A stretch of DNA of 40,522 bases from Porphyromonadaceae bacterium UBA7572 (GTDB lineage: Bacteria; Bacteroidota; Bacteroidia; Bacteroidales; Muribaculaceae): NCBI GenBank assembly GCA_002476625.1, contig DLLC01000033.1, positions 4,758 through 45,279 on the forward strand, given 5' to 3'. The notes beneath the pieces were generated by a model. The model ran no database searches. It was not told the origin of the DNA and saw only the letters and a list, made by a program, of their open reading frames with translations. Below are positions 33,126-40,522 of this stretch, piece by piece. How positions within the stretch are numbered: position 1 is the stretch's first letter; each line of letters opens with the position of its first letter. The translations under genes were made by a program, and so were the position numbers.

Positions 33126-34493
33126 TCACTTTTTTGGAGGAGCAGTGAAATAGAGCCTCATCTGCTCCTTCACCTTTGGTGCCAGAGCTATGAGGGTGGA
33201 CATGGTGCAAACCGCCATACCGGCAAATGCCAAGTCCATGATGGCCACCATGAGAGTGAGTTTGATGACGGCAGCCACCACTATCATCACTAAGTAGTAA
33301 TAGCTATAGTATTTCACGTTTTTGGCCCCAAACAAGAAGTTGGTGCACTTCATGCCATAGTAGCTGTAGCTGAACATAGTGCTGAAGGCGAAGAAAAACA
33401 CAATCACCATAAGCAGATACTGCCCGCCATACGGCAAGAGCATATCGAAAGCGCCGAGCGCATTCCTAAGGCCCGCATCGTCGGCGAGTGCGAAACCCGA
33501 CTGGCTCGCCATAATGATGGGAATAGAGGTGAGCGTGCACACGATGCCGGAGTCGATAAGCGGACCGAGCATGGCTATCAAACCCTCGCGAATGGGCTGG
33601 TTGTTTTTCGATGCGCCGTGCATCATTGAGGCTGTACCCACACCGGCCTCATTGACAAATGCCGCGCGTTTTGCGCCCGTGAGCGCCACAAACACAAATG
33701 CGCCAAAGCCTGCCCTGAAATTGAAAGCGCCATCGAATATTGCCTTAAACACATCGGGCACAAGGCGGTAGTTCAGAAGCACCACCGCAAGCACCATCAG
33801 AAAATAGAACAGCACCATCACCGGCACAATGCGTGAGGCGGTCTTGGCGATGCGCTTGATGCCTCCCAATATCACAAACGCCACCACCACGGCCATCACC
33901 ACGCCTATCACAAACTTGGTGGCAAACGTAGACTCCATGCCCGAAACGGTGATAATGGACTCCGTTAGCTGGTTGGCCTGCATGAAGCAGAGGGTGCCCA
34001 CCATGCCAAACACGGTGAACGCTATGGCAAGTGGCCGCCACTTTCTGCCCAATCCTTGAGTAATCATATACATGGTGCCGCCTTGCGTTTCGCCTGCGCT
34101 ATCCTTGCCTCTATACATAATGGCGAGCGAGCCTTCAAAGAACTTGGTGGTCATGCCAACAAGGGCACTCACCCACATCCAGAACACCACGCCAGGACCA
34201 CCTATGGCCACGGCGATAGCCACACCGGCAATGTTGCCCATGCCCACCGTGGCGGCTATGGCGCTCATCAGTGCCTGAAGCGAGCTAATCTGCCCTTCCT
34301 GTTTTCCCCCATCAGAGGCCTGCTTCTTTCGCAGCTCGCGTAGTGCCCAAGGAAAACGACGGATAGACACCGCCCCTGAATAGAAAAACAGAAACAGTCC
34401 CCCCCCGATAAGGAGAAGAAACTCAGGCACACCACACACGAAATCGCTCGTGTCAATAATCGCCTGGCTGATTGTGCTGAAAATATCGCTCAT
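33126..34493 (-). CDS. Sodium:alanine symporter family protein (AGCS)
   Basis: Inner-membrane uptake of alanine, glycine or related amino acids with Na+. 455 residues and about ten to eleven hydrophobic segments. Family signatures are clear: AIAATVGMGNIAGVAIAVAI, then GPGVVFWMWVSALVGMTTKF (the AGCS signature region), GGTMYMITQGLG, and TGAKRAAFVNEAGVGTASMM. A long cytoplasmic-type N-terminal loop includes RRFPWALRELRKKQ. There is no signal peptide beyond the first helix. The ATG at 34493 fits a family-like N-terminus. It is transcribed alone. Confidence 0.93.
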   Translation of the reverse strand: MSDIFSTISQAIIDTSDFVCGVPEFLLLIGGGLFLFFYSGAVSIRRFPWALRELRKKQASDGGKQEGQISSLQALMSAIAATVGMGNIAGVAIAVAIGGPGVVFWMWVSALVGMTTKFFEGSLAIMYRGKDSAGETQGGTMYMITQGLGRKWRPLAIAFTVFGMVGTLCFMQANQLTESIITVSGMESTFATKFVIGVVMAVVVAFVILGGIKRIAKTASRIVPVMVLFYFLMVLAVVLLNYRLVPDVFKAIFDGAFNFRAGFGAFVFVALTGAKRAAFVNEAGVGTASMMHGASKNNQPIREGLIAMLGPLIDSGIVCTLTSIPIIMASQSGFALADDAGLRNALGAFDMLLPYGGQYLLMVIVFFFAFSTMFSYSYYGMKCTNFLFGAKNVKYYSYYYLVMIVVAAVIKLTLMVAIMDLAFAGMAVCTMSTLIALAPKVKEQMRLYFTAPPKK

Positions 34494-34557
34494 TGCTACT
34501 TTATTGGTAAATACAATTTACTTTTGGTTAGATACTTATCATTTTGGTTTTGGGGTG

Positions 34558-34592
34558 CAAAGTTAAGAATTTTTTCCCTACTCCCGAACAAA
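34558..34592 (-). promoter_or_regulatory. Promoter of the AGCS symporter gene
   Basis: On the minus strand TTTG (34592-34589), 23 bp, then TAACTTTG (34565-34558), 65 bp upstream of the start codon. The boxes are exact and the spacing slightly long. Confidence 0.5.
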
Positions 34593-34790
34593 TTCCCCTT
34601 TTTTTTGAAAACGCAACACCTGCGACAAGGCTGGAAGCGAGGGTGCAATGCCTCTTCGACTGGCAAAAAATAACCGGGACATTATCCACCAGCGTCGGCA
34701 AACCTTAAAAAGCGTTACTTTTTGCAGTCATTAATTCACATTATAACAAAAGTTAACGAATTAAGCGAATTTTACCATTTTATTGGTGCT

Positions 34791-34826
34791 TTTGGACACA
34801 AAATCGGATTTTTTATTGTACTTTTG
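34791..34826 (+). promoter_or_regulatory. Promoter of the FadL-like gene
   Basis: TTTG (34791-34794), 24 bp, then TACTTTTG (34819-34826), 38 bp before ATG 34865. The spacing is long; the -7 box is exact. Confidence 0.5.
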
Positions 34827-34864
34827 CAACCGCAATCCAAAAAAAATAACACAAATATTACGAA

Positions 34865-36436
34865 ATGAAGAAAATTAATTTAGTTGGGTTGGGCGCGCTT
34901 ATCGCCCTCTCAGCACAAGCTGGAGGCCTGCTCACCAACACCAACCAAAACGTGGCGTTCAACCGCATGATGAGCCGTGAGGCAAGTATCGGCATCGACG
35001 GCGTTTACAGCAATCCCGCAGGTGTGGCATTCCTTCCAAAGGGTGCACACCTCTCCATTAATTTCCAATCGGCTATCCAAACCCGCACTATCAAAAACGA
35101 GTACGCTCTTTTTGCCTACAATGCCAACGACCCTTCCACCGACCGTAAATTCAAGGGTAAGGCCTATGCGCCCGTCATTCCTTCGGTGCAGTTTGCCTAC
35201 AACTTCAAAAATTGGTCGCTCCAAGCCAACCTCGCCCTCAGTGGCGGCGGTGGCAAATGCGAGTTCGACGGTGGCCTGGGCTCTTTTGAGCGCATCGTTG
35301 CCAACACCGCCATCGGCGTGACCCAACTGGCATCGGGCATCGACGCGGCAAGCCAGCAAATGGCGGCTCTGGGCATCACAAACCCCGGACTGAGTAAGGT
35401 GTTTAAAAGCCCTGCCTACTCTTACGACAGCTATATGCGAGGCAGCCAATACTTCTGGGGACTGTCGCTCGCAGCCGCCTACAAGCTGAACGACAATCTG
35501 GCCGTGGCTGCCGGCGTGCGCGGCGTGTGGGCACAAGCCAGCTACTACGGCTATGTGAAAGATATCACCGTGAGCGGTGTGCCACTGAGCATGATGGTGG
35601 ATAAAAGCAAGCCCGGATCTGCCAACATCGAGCTCAACTGCGACCAGAACGGGATTGGCTTCACGCCATACATCGGCATCGACTTCAAAACAGGCATCTT
35701 CAACTTCGCCGCAAAATATGAGTTCAAAACCCGCCTTCGCATGAAAAACAAGTCGGTGAACCTGCAGCCCAGTATCGGCAACTTGCCTGAAGTGCTGGCC
35801 GTGGACTACGGTGTGGAACTGCTCGACCCGAATTTGGCAGAAAAATTCGCCGGCACTCCCTATCAGGCCACTGTGGTGAATGCACAGCAGGCGCTCACAG
35901 CCAAGATGCAAGCCTTCGGAAAGACTTTCGACGAGAGTCTCGAGAGCGCCATAGGCGAATACGAAGACGGCACAAAAATTGCCAGCGACATTCCCGCCTA
36001 CCTTGCTCTCGGCGCCGGCGTAAAAGCCACCGACAGACTGAAAGTGAACGTGGGCTTCCATTACTTCTTCGACAAGCAAGCCACAGGCTACCGCCACCAC
36101 GAGAAGCTGCTTAAACGCGGCACCATCGAATACAACGCCGGTGTGGAATACGACGCCAGCAAGGCGGTGACCCTCAGCGCAGGATGGCAAAACACCAACT
36201 ACGGCATCACCGACGCGTATATGGACGACAAGTCGTTTGTGGCAAGCAGCAACTCTATCGGCCTCGGTGCCTGCATTCACGCAAGCAAGAAAGTGGACGT
36301 GAACGTGGCATACTTCACCACCCTCTACGGACACAAGAAGGTGGCCGAAACAGATGCCAACACCAATATGGAATACAAAAGCGACTTCACACGCACCAAC
36401 CACGTGTTTGGCGTGGGCGTTGACTTCCATTTCTAA
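34865..36436 (+). CDS. Outer-membrane protein of the FadL/OmpP1/TodX family
   Basis: A beta-barrel that lets hydrophobic molecules such as long-chain fatty acids cross the outer membrane. 523 residues. The signal peptide is about 1-19 (MKKINLVGLGALIALSAQA). The N-terminal segment carries the family-type FNRMMSREASIGIDGVYSNPAGVAFLPKG, where the SNPAG turn is characteristic. Alternating beta strands follow (for example YFWGLSLAAAYKLNDNLAVA and FTPYIGIDFKTGIFNFAAKYEF), and the last strand ends VFGVGVDFHF with the terminal Phe used by the Bam machinery. The substrate is not determined. A terminator follows 60 bp downstream. Confidence 0.88.
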   Translation: MKKINLVGLGALIALSAQAGGLLTNTNQNVAFNRMMSREASIGIDGVYSNPAGVAFLPKGAHLSINFQSAIQTRTIKNEYALFAYNANDPSTDRKFKGKAYAPVIPSVQFAYNFKNWSLQANLALSGGGGKCEFDGGLGSFERIVANTAIGVTQLASGIDAASQQMAALGITNPGLSKVFKSPAYSYDSYMRGSQYFWGLSLAAAYKLNDNLAVAAGVRGVWAQASYYGYVKDITVSGVPLSMMVDKSKPGSANIELNCDQNGIGFTPYIGIDFKTGIFNFAAKYEFKTRLRMKNKSVNLQPSIGNLPEVLAVDYGVELLDPNLAEKFAGTPYQATVVNAQQALTAKMQAFGKTFDESLESAIGEYEDGTKIASDIPAYLALGAGVKATDRLKVNVGFHYFFDKQATGYRHHEKLLKRGTIEYNAGVEYDASKAVTLSAGWQNTNYGITDAYMDDKSFVASSNSIGLGACIHASKKVDVNVAYFTTLYGHKKVAETDANTNMEYKSDFTRTNHVFGVGVDFHF

Positions 36437-36496
36437 TCATTCGGCTTTACAGCAAGCAAAAGACTTATTCATACATATCTATTTTTCCTAATTTAT

Positions 36497-36530
36497 AACG
36501 GGGCGCACGCTGCGAAGCGAGTGCCCCGTT
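36497..36530 (+). terminator. Terminator of the FadL-like gene
   Basis: AACGGGGC (36497-36504) pairs with GCCCCGTT (36523-36530), extended inward by GC/GT pairing, and is followed by TTGCC. A run of nine G residues (36603-36611) lies further downstream. Confidence 0.65.
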
Positions 36531-36671
36531 TTGCCTCCTCACCTCCCCCACTTCCGCCACACGGCTCTTGGCTGTAAAAGGCACAAACAAAATGGAAGGA
36601 ATGGGGGGGGGATTCTTCGCAGACGAAAAACGCTAACAAGGTGGCGTGCACGATGTTAGCATTTATTCAAG

Positions 36672-36743
36672 TACCCCCGCAGGGAATCGAACCCTGATTT
36701 AAGGTTTAGGAAACCTTCGTTCTATCCGTTGAACTACGGAGGC
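36672..36743 (-). tRNA. tRNA-Arg (anticodon CCU)
   Basis: A 72-nt cloverleaf on the minus strand. The acceptor GCCTCCG pairs with CGGGGGT (two G-U pairs), discriminator A. The D arm contains AGTTCAACGGAT. The anticodon stem AAGGT/ACCTT encloses the loop TTCCTAA, giving anticodon CCT. The T arm is CAGGG-TTCGATT-CCCTG. CCA is not encoded. It reads AGG codons. Confidence 0.94.
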
Positions 36744-36763
36744 GTCTTCTCTGAAATTCACTG

Positions 36764-36795
36764 CAAAGATAACGCAAAACTTTGATTTAGGCAAA
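36764..36795 (-). promoter_or_regulatory. Promoter of tRNA-Arg
   Basis: On the minus strand TTTG (36795-36792), 20 bp, then TATCTTTG (36771-36764), about 20 bp upstream of the tRNA 5' end. Both boxes and the spacing match the consensus. Confidence 0.75.
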
Positions 36796-36820
36796 ATCCC
36801 TACGCCGCCCTTTACAAAGA

Positions 36821-36862
36821 AAAAGCCTGTCAATCTCGGTTCAGTATGACTGACAGGCTTTT
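36821..36862 (-). terminator. Terminator of nhaD
   Basis: AAAAGCCTGTCA (36821-36832) pairs perfectly with TGACAGGCTTTT (36851-36862) around an 18-nt loop. On the minus strand it is followed by TCTTTGT. It lies 37 bp after the nhaD stop and isolates the tRNA-Arg promoter. Confidence 0.85.
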
Positions 36863-36898
36863 CTGTATATGTTTGAGACAGGGGACTGCGCTCGCTAA

Positions 36899-38227
36899 TT
36901 AGTGAAGTAGCGCCACAATGTAGTTCTGAAGCCAGTAGGAGAAAATACCCGACACATAGCCGATTACCACAAGCCAACTCACGTGCTTCATATACCAGCC
37001 AAAGCTAATGCGCTCCAGTCCCATCACCACCACGCCGGCTGCAGAGCCGATAATGAGGATGCTGCCACCCACGCCTGCGCAGTAGGCAAGGAGCTGCCAG
37101 AACAAACCATCCACGGCAAAGTCGCCCACAAGGTTGGTGTACATGCCCATGCAGCCTGCCACCAGTGGCACATTGTCCACAATGCTTGAAATTGCGCCGA
37201 TAATGCCTGTGACGAGGTAGTGGTTGCCACCCGACACGCCATTGAGCCATTGACCAGCCATACCCAGCACATTAATTTCCTCAAGGCAGCTAACCGCCAT
37301 AAGAATGCCGAGGAAGAAGAGAATGGTGCTCATGTCGATGCGGCTGAGCACTCTGCTCACGCGGCACTTCATGCTGTCTTTATGGTCACGCTCTTTGCGG
37401 TAAAATATTTCGATGGTGGTCCATAGCACGCCCAGCACAAGCAAGATGCCTACGAAAGGTGGAAGCCCGGTGAGGCTGTGGAAAACTGGCACGAAACAGA
37501 GTCCACCCACGCCAAGGCAGAAAATGGCCTTGCGCTCACCGCCAGTAAACACCTCTTTCTCGTCGTCGGGAGCCGCCACTGGAGCATCAAGCTGACCTTT
37601 AAGAAGATGCTGCATAATCAAGGCTGGTATCACCACCGACAAGAGCGACGGCAGGATAATTTCTTTCATCACGCCTAAAGCAGTGATTAAGCCCTTGTTC
37701 CAGAGCATGATGGTGGTGACGTCGCCAATGGGCGAGAATGCGCCACCAGAGTTGGCGGCAATAATTACCAGTGAGGCAAACATCATGCGGTCGTGATGGT
37801 CGGCCACAAGTTTGCGAAGCACCATCACCATCACTATACTGGTGGTCATGTTGTCGAGAATGGCGCTAAGGAAGAATGTCATCAGGGTGATACGCCACAG
37901 CAGCTTGCGCTTGTTGGTGGTGCGCAAAGCCTCTCTCACGAAATTGAACCCACCGTTCTGGTCCACCACCTCCACAATGGTCATGGCGCCCATCAAGAAG
38001 AACAATGTGGTGGCTGTGCCGCCCAAATGCTTCTCAATCAATCCGTTCACCATTTGATGTGTGAAATCTGGTATGAAACTCGACGGGTCGAACATGAAGA
38101 GGGTCCATGTGGCCACAAACATCAGCAGCGCAATCGCGGCCTTGTTGATTTTCGTGACGCTCTCCAAGGCGATGAATGCGTAGCCTAAAACAAACACTAC
38201 TACAATGGCAATAGTTAATGTAGACAT
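36899..38227 (-). CDS. nhaD: Sodium:proton antiporter, NhaD family
   Basis: An inner-membrane exchanger of Na+ (or Li+) for H+, used in salt and pH homeostasis. 442 residues and about eleven to twelve hydrophobic helices, of the ion-transporter (IT) superfamily. Typical motifs are LFFLMGAMTIVEVVDQNGGF, FFLSAILDNMTTSIVMVMVL, then IIAANSGGAFSPIGDVTTIMLW. The second half has ISSIVDNVPLVAGCMGMY and GSILIIGSAAGVVVMGLERI, the mirrored counterpart of the first. The DNMTTS and DNVPLV aspartates are the expected ion-site residues. The ATG at 38227 starts directly with a membrane helix. It is a single-gene unit with a clear terminator. Confidence 0.93.
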   Translation of the reverse strand: MSTLTIAIVVVFVLGYAFIALESVTKINKAAIALLMFVATWTLFMFDPSSFIPDFTHQMVNGLIEKHLGGTATTLFFLMGAMTIVEVVDQNGGFNFVREALRTTNKRKLLWRITLMTFFLSAILDNMTTSIVMVMVLRKLVADHHDRMMFASLVIIAANSGGAFSPIGDVTTIMLWNKGLITALGVMKEIILPSLLSVVIPALIMQHLLKGQLDAPVAAPDDEKEVFTGGERKAIFCLGVGGLCFVPVFHSLTGLPPFVGILLVLGVLWTTIEIFYRKERDHKDSMKCRVSRVLSRIDMSTILFFLGILMAVSCLEEINVLGMAGQWLNGVSGGNHYLVTGIIGAISSIVDNVPLVAGCMGMYTNLVGDFAVDGLFWQLLAYCAGVGGSILIIGSAAGVVVMGLERISFGWYMKHVSWLVVIGYVSGIFSYWLQNYIVALLH

Positions 38228-38302
38228 GAAGAATAATTAATTAATAAGATATATAAAAAATAACACCTTTTTTCGGAACAATCCTTTTTCCGAAATCGAC
38301 GA

Positions 38303-38310
38303 CAAAGATA
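38303..38310 (-). promoter_or_regulatory. -7 box of the nhaD promoter
   Basis: CAAAGATA on the plus strand reads TATCTTTG on the minus strand, 75 bp upstream of nhaD. ATTG (38334-38331) at 20-bp spacing is a partial -33 match. The rest of 38311-38505 holds only a weak hairpin and no gene. Confidence 0.5.
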
Positions 38311-38505
38311 GAGTTTTTTCCCAATAAACACAATTATCTCTGTCATAATCTGTAAAAATTTGTTTAAAGGGCTGCTAAAGGCTGAAATGAGCGCTTCGCA
38401 CAAGCCGGCAGCCCACAGAGGTTGGCTGTGGAGTGTCCGATTTCGCCACTTGTTTTTCAAGGCATAGGTAAGAATGCGGCATCTTGGCTCGCGACATTGG
38501 TGGGG

Positions 38506-39264
38506 TCACCATGAGCCGCCGGAGCCGCCTCCGCCGAACGAGCCTCCGCCGAAGCCGCCCCATCCGTCTGATGAGATACCCGACGATCCTCCAGAGGTGA
38601 ACGACCCACCAGGAAAGAAAAAGCCTCCAAAAGGCGTGGCAAAGATGCCTACCACCACCAGCACGATGATGATCAGCGCAAGCAGCACATCACCGAGCGA
38701 GAGGCTCTCGTCCTGCTGATAGGCGGCATAGTCATACTCTCCGCGGCAAACAGGCATAATCACCTTCAGCGCAGCCCATGTGGCGGCGGCATAGTCGTTC
38801 CGCTCTCTCAAGACGGGCAGCATTCGCTCCTCCACTATCCTGTGGCAGAAGGCATCGGGCAGTGCGCCCTCCAGGCCGCGCCCTGTGGCTATATACACCT
38901 GCCCTTTTGAAAATGCGGTTTTCGGTTTGATGAGGATGACCACGCCATTGTCAAGGTTCTTTTGCCCCACACCCCAGCTCTCGCCAATCTCGGTTGCGAA
39001 CTCATTCGGGGTGTAGCCGTCGAGGTCGGCTACAGTGACCACCACTATCTGGTTAGAGGTGCGGTTGGAGAGCGAGCGCAAGCTATCCTCCATCTCGTGG
39101 ACGGTGGCCTCGCTGAACAGTCCGGCAAGGTCGTTCACCAGCCGTGGCGGATTAGGGCGTGATGGAATTCCGTCGCCAGCCCACATCGCCAGCGATGCCG
39201 CAAGCGCCAGTAATGCGCACAATGCTCTTCTGCTCAATATGGTGATTGCTGCGTGGTTCATCAT
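38506..39264 (-). CDS. TPM-domain protein (YgcG-like) with Gly-rich C-terminus
   Basis: 252 residues. The signal peptide is about 1-29 (LLALAASLAMWAGDG). The TPM domain spans about 40-165 (VNDLAGLFSEATVHEMEDSL, NQIVVVTVADLDGYTPNEFA, DNGVVILIKPK, YIATGRGLEGALPDAFCHRI). A single membrane helix at about 190-210 (VLLALIIIVLVVVGIFATPF) precedes a Gly/Ser/Trp tail (GGGSFGGGGSGGSW) that is characteristic of the YgcG/TPM family. The biochemical role of these proteins is unclear; TPM domains have been linked to photosystem repair in plants and to envelope functions in bacteria. Its ATG overlaps the stop of the upstream TPM gene by 4 bp, so the two are translationally coupled. Confidence 0.88.
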   Translation of the reverse strand: MMNHAAITILSRRALCALLALAASLAMWAGDGIPSRPNPPRLVNDLAGLFSEATVHEMEDSLRSLSNRTSNQIVVVTVADLDGYTPNEFATEIGESWGVGQKNLDNGVVILIKPKTAFSKGQVYIATGRGLEGALPDAFCHRIVEERMLPVLRERNDYAAATWAALKVIMPVCRGEYDYAAYQQDESLSLGDVLLALIIIVLVVVGIFATPFGGFFFPGGSFTSGGSSGISSDGWGGFGGGSFGGGGSGGSW

Positions 39265-39869
39265 GGTTGCGTGCTTGCTAATGTTCTCACAATGTCCTCC
39301 ACCGTGCCCTTTACAGCGCCATAATAGTCGTCAGCCTTAAGCTTTGGGGTCGTCACATCGGTAATGAGGTCGCGGCAATAGCGTGCCGAGAGCGCATCTT
39401 TGAGCTGGTCGCCAGTGGCAATGGCCACCTTCGACGCCTTTCCGTCAGGAACAAGGAGGAGCACCACTCCATTGTCGGAGTCTGCACTTTTGCCTACGCC
39501 CCAGCGCTGAGCTATCTCTGTGGCAATTTCCAGTGGGTCGGCGCTGCCAATATCGGCCATGGTGACAACGGTGATCTCTGCCTCGACCTCTGCCGCATAC
39601 ATCCGCAGGTCGTCTTCAAGTGCGCGCGCGCTGTCGCCCAGCACGCCCGCATAGTCGTTCACGTCCATTACCCGGCGCTGCGGAATCACCAGATGGCCGC
39701 TTTTGTCAATATACGCAGCACTGGTGGCCACCACAGTGTCGGTGGCGCTCGCCTCTTCATTGCCCGAGGCTCCGTCGCCATTGCTCTTTTTACACATCAT
39801 GCATAGGGGCATTAGCATCGCCACTACGGCAATCGCCAAAAAAGCACGTTTCACTTTGCTGTTCATCAA
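39261..39869 (-). CDS. TPM-domain lipoprotein
   Basis: 202 residues. The N-terminal signal AIAVVAMLMPLCMMCKKSN has a lipobox-like end, with a Cys at about 26 as the likely lipidation site; an alternative Cys sits three residues before it. The TPM domain is at about 65-190 (VNDYAGVLGDSARALEDDLR, AEITVVTMADIGSADPLEIA, RWGVGKSADSDNGVVLLLVP, VAIATGDQLKDALSARYCRD). Unlike its partner it has no C-terminal membrane helix or Gly-rich tail. The two overlapping genes probably arose by duplication and act together at the envelope. A LemA gene is often found beside TPM genes but is not present in this window. Confidence 0.82.
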   Translation of the reverse strand: MMNSKVKRAFLAIAVVAMLMPLCMMCKKSNGDGASGNEEASATDTVVATSAAYIDKSGHLVIPQRRVMDVNDYAGVLGDSARALEDDLRMYAAEVEAEITVVTMADIGSADPLEIATEIAQRWGVGKSADSDNGVVLLLVPDGKASKVAIATGDQLKDALSARYCRDLITDVTTPKLKADDYYGAVKGTVEDIVRTLASTQP

Positions 39870-39901
39870 ATCTTTTTTTGTTAAAAAAATACAAATGTGC
39901 C

Positions 39902-40522
39902 TTACTTTAAGGCATTGATTTTGGAACAGACACTCTGCACATGGTCAAGTCCATATAGCATAGAACGAGAGTCTATTCCCATCCAAGAGAACAAGGTCTG
40001 AATTTTCTGATATTCATTGACGATATAACTTGTGTCTATTTCCGATGCATGGAGTCTGAAACAGATTGGCTCATGGTGCGCTATTCTGTTTCTCAGACTA
40101 TTAACCTTGTCAAGTTCGTTGAATATGTAGGCGTTATTGTATTGAACAGCAGCCGACGAACGAGGCTTATTCGGGAAAGCCCTTAACAGACATTGCCCTG
40201 TCGCACGATATTGCAGTGAGGAATACATATATTTCCAGACACCGAATTCCATTTCTGCTATCAGTTTGGAATGAGAGTATATGCCTTGTCTATTTAATCG
40301 GTTGTATGCTTTTTCTATGATTTTCCTCGTTTCGTTCATGCGTCCATTGGAGAATATCCCATTGTCTTGAACGGAATCTTTCAACCAATTCCCTCCCAAA
40401 GACGGCACCAAAAGACTATCAATCGCATTACGCAATGCCACTTCAAAGCAGCTAACTATTGTAAACATCTCCTGTGACAAACGTAAGTTGTAGCGATACA
40501 AAGCCATAGCCTTGCGAGTGTC
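39902..40522 (-). CDS. Abi-family (Abi_2/HEPN) protein, 5' end outside the window
   Basis: At least 206 residues, open to the window edge (DTRKAMALYRYNLRLSQ...). The ATG at 40507 is inside the frame and is probably not the start, because family members begin 30 or more residues earlier. Signatures of the Abi_2 family (AbiD/AbiF-like) are LYRYNLRLSQEMFTIVSCFE, FEVALRNAID near the visible N-terminus, and SLRNRIAHHEP at about 138-147 of the visible part. The last contains the R-N-x3-H motif of HEPN ribonucleases. Known members cause abortive phage infection, probably by RNA cleavage; that this one does so is inference. It is read toward the TPM genes, with 32 bp between. Confidence 0.82.
   Translation of the reverse strand, partial: DTRKAMALYRYNLRLSQEMFTIVSCFEVALRNAIDSLLVPSLGGNWLKDSVQDNGIFSNGRMNETRKIIEKAYNRLNRQGIYSHSKLIAEMEFGVWKYMYSSLQYRATGQCLLRAFPNKPRSSAAVQYNNAYIFNELDKVNSLRNRIAHHEPICFRLHASEIDTSYIVNEYQKIQTLFSWMGIDSRSMLYGLDHVQSVCSKINALK

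Larger units (their letters stand above)
34494..34864. other. Divergent intergenic region symporter / FadL-like gene (371 bp)
   Basis: No gene is visible. It holds the two promoters listed separately. Between them, 34600-34790 is a stretch with CAAAAAATAACCGGG and short A/T runs in which I see no strong hairpin or RNA gene. Confidence 0.5.

Noticed and set aside
34910..36430. Long open frame (506 codons) on the minus strand opposite the FadL-like gene, and similar long antisense frames opposite glgB (10477-11898) and the acyl-CoA synthetase (13967-15682)
   Set aside because: Their translations are His/Val/Ala-rich with no domain logic. They result from the strong third-position G/C preference of the real genes, which removes stops from one antisense frame.
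38380..38440. Terminator for the TPM genes at CCACAG/CTGTGG
   Set aside because: Only a 6-bp stem with no T-run on the minus strand; too weak to list as a feature.

Overview
The window comes from a Bacteroidota chromosome, almost certainly order Bacteroidales. Muribaculaceae-like or Prevotellaceae-like is my best guess, but the sequence alone does not settle the family. The evidence is: TAnnTTTG -7 boxes with TTTG -33 boxes in front of many genes; fused FeoAB and fused SecDF; a GH13_8-type glycogen branching enzyme; a T9SS-like tail (YFDLQG...) on a secreted LRR protein; two M6 proteases ending in dockerin-like pairs; and Shine-Dalgarno sequences that are weak or absent. Most genes are G/C-rich in style. 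The exception is roughly 5.5-9.7 kb, which is clearly richer in A/T.

Layout. 0-2.7 kb: the tail of a DUF5683 protein and a LysM lytic transglycosylase, closed by a strong terminator. 2.9-5.4 kb: a small acidic ORF overlapping a ThrE-type amino-acid exporter, then a LysR regulator. 5.5-9.6 kb: an A/T-rich pair on the minus strand, a secreted leucine-rich-repeat protein and a large signal-less beta-helix protein, each with its own terminator. 9.9-13.3 kb: glgB, divergent from proC and ssb. 13.5-18.1 kb, minus strand: a small lipoprotein, an acyl-CoA synthetase, an rRNA m5C methyltransferase and nagB. 18.2-18.8 kb: rpsT between two identical tRNA-Glu genes, behind a consensus promoter. 18.9-24.2 kb: recO converging on a tandem pair of M6 metalloproteases. 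24.4-28.5 kb, minus strand: feoAB and a FeoB-associated Cys-rich protein, then a strictly 33-bp-phased repeat array that reads as a 42-residue peptide, then an ATPase/DUF4143 gene broken by one in-frame TGA. 28.9-34.5 kb: secDF, a D-2-hydroxyacid dehydrogenase and a sodium:alanine symporter. 34.9-38.2 kb: a FadL-family outer-membrane protein, tRNA-Arg(CCU) and a NhaD antiporter. 38.5-40.5 kb: two overlapping TPM-domain genes and the 3' part of an Abi-family (HEPN) gene that runs off the window.

Most of the window is housekeeping: envelope maintenance, glycogen and amino-sugar metabolism, iron uptake, secretion and ion homeostasis. The parts most likely to repay a closer look are the codon-phased repeat array between the feo genes and the broken ATPase gene, the beta-helix/LRR islet, the small ORF in front of thrE, and the possible structured leader of feoAB. 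I see no insertion sequence, CRISPR array, prophage module or rRNA operon.
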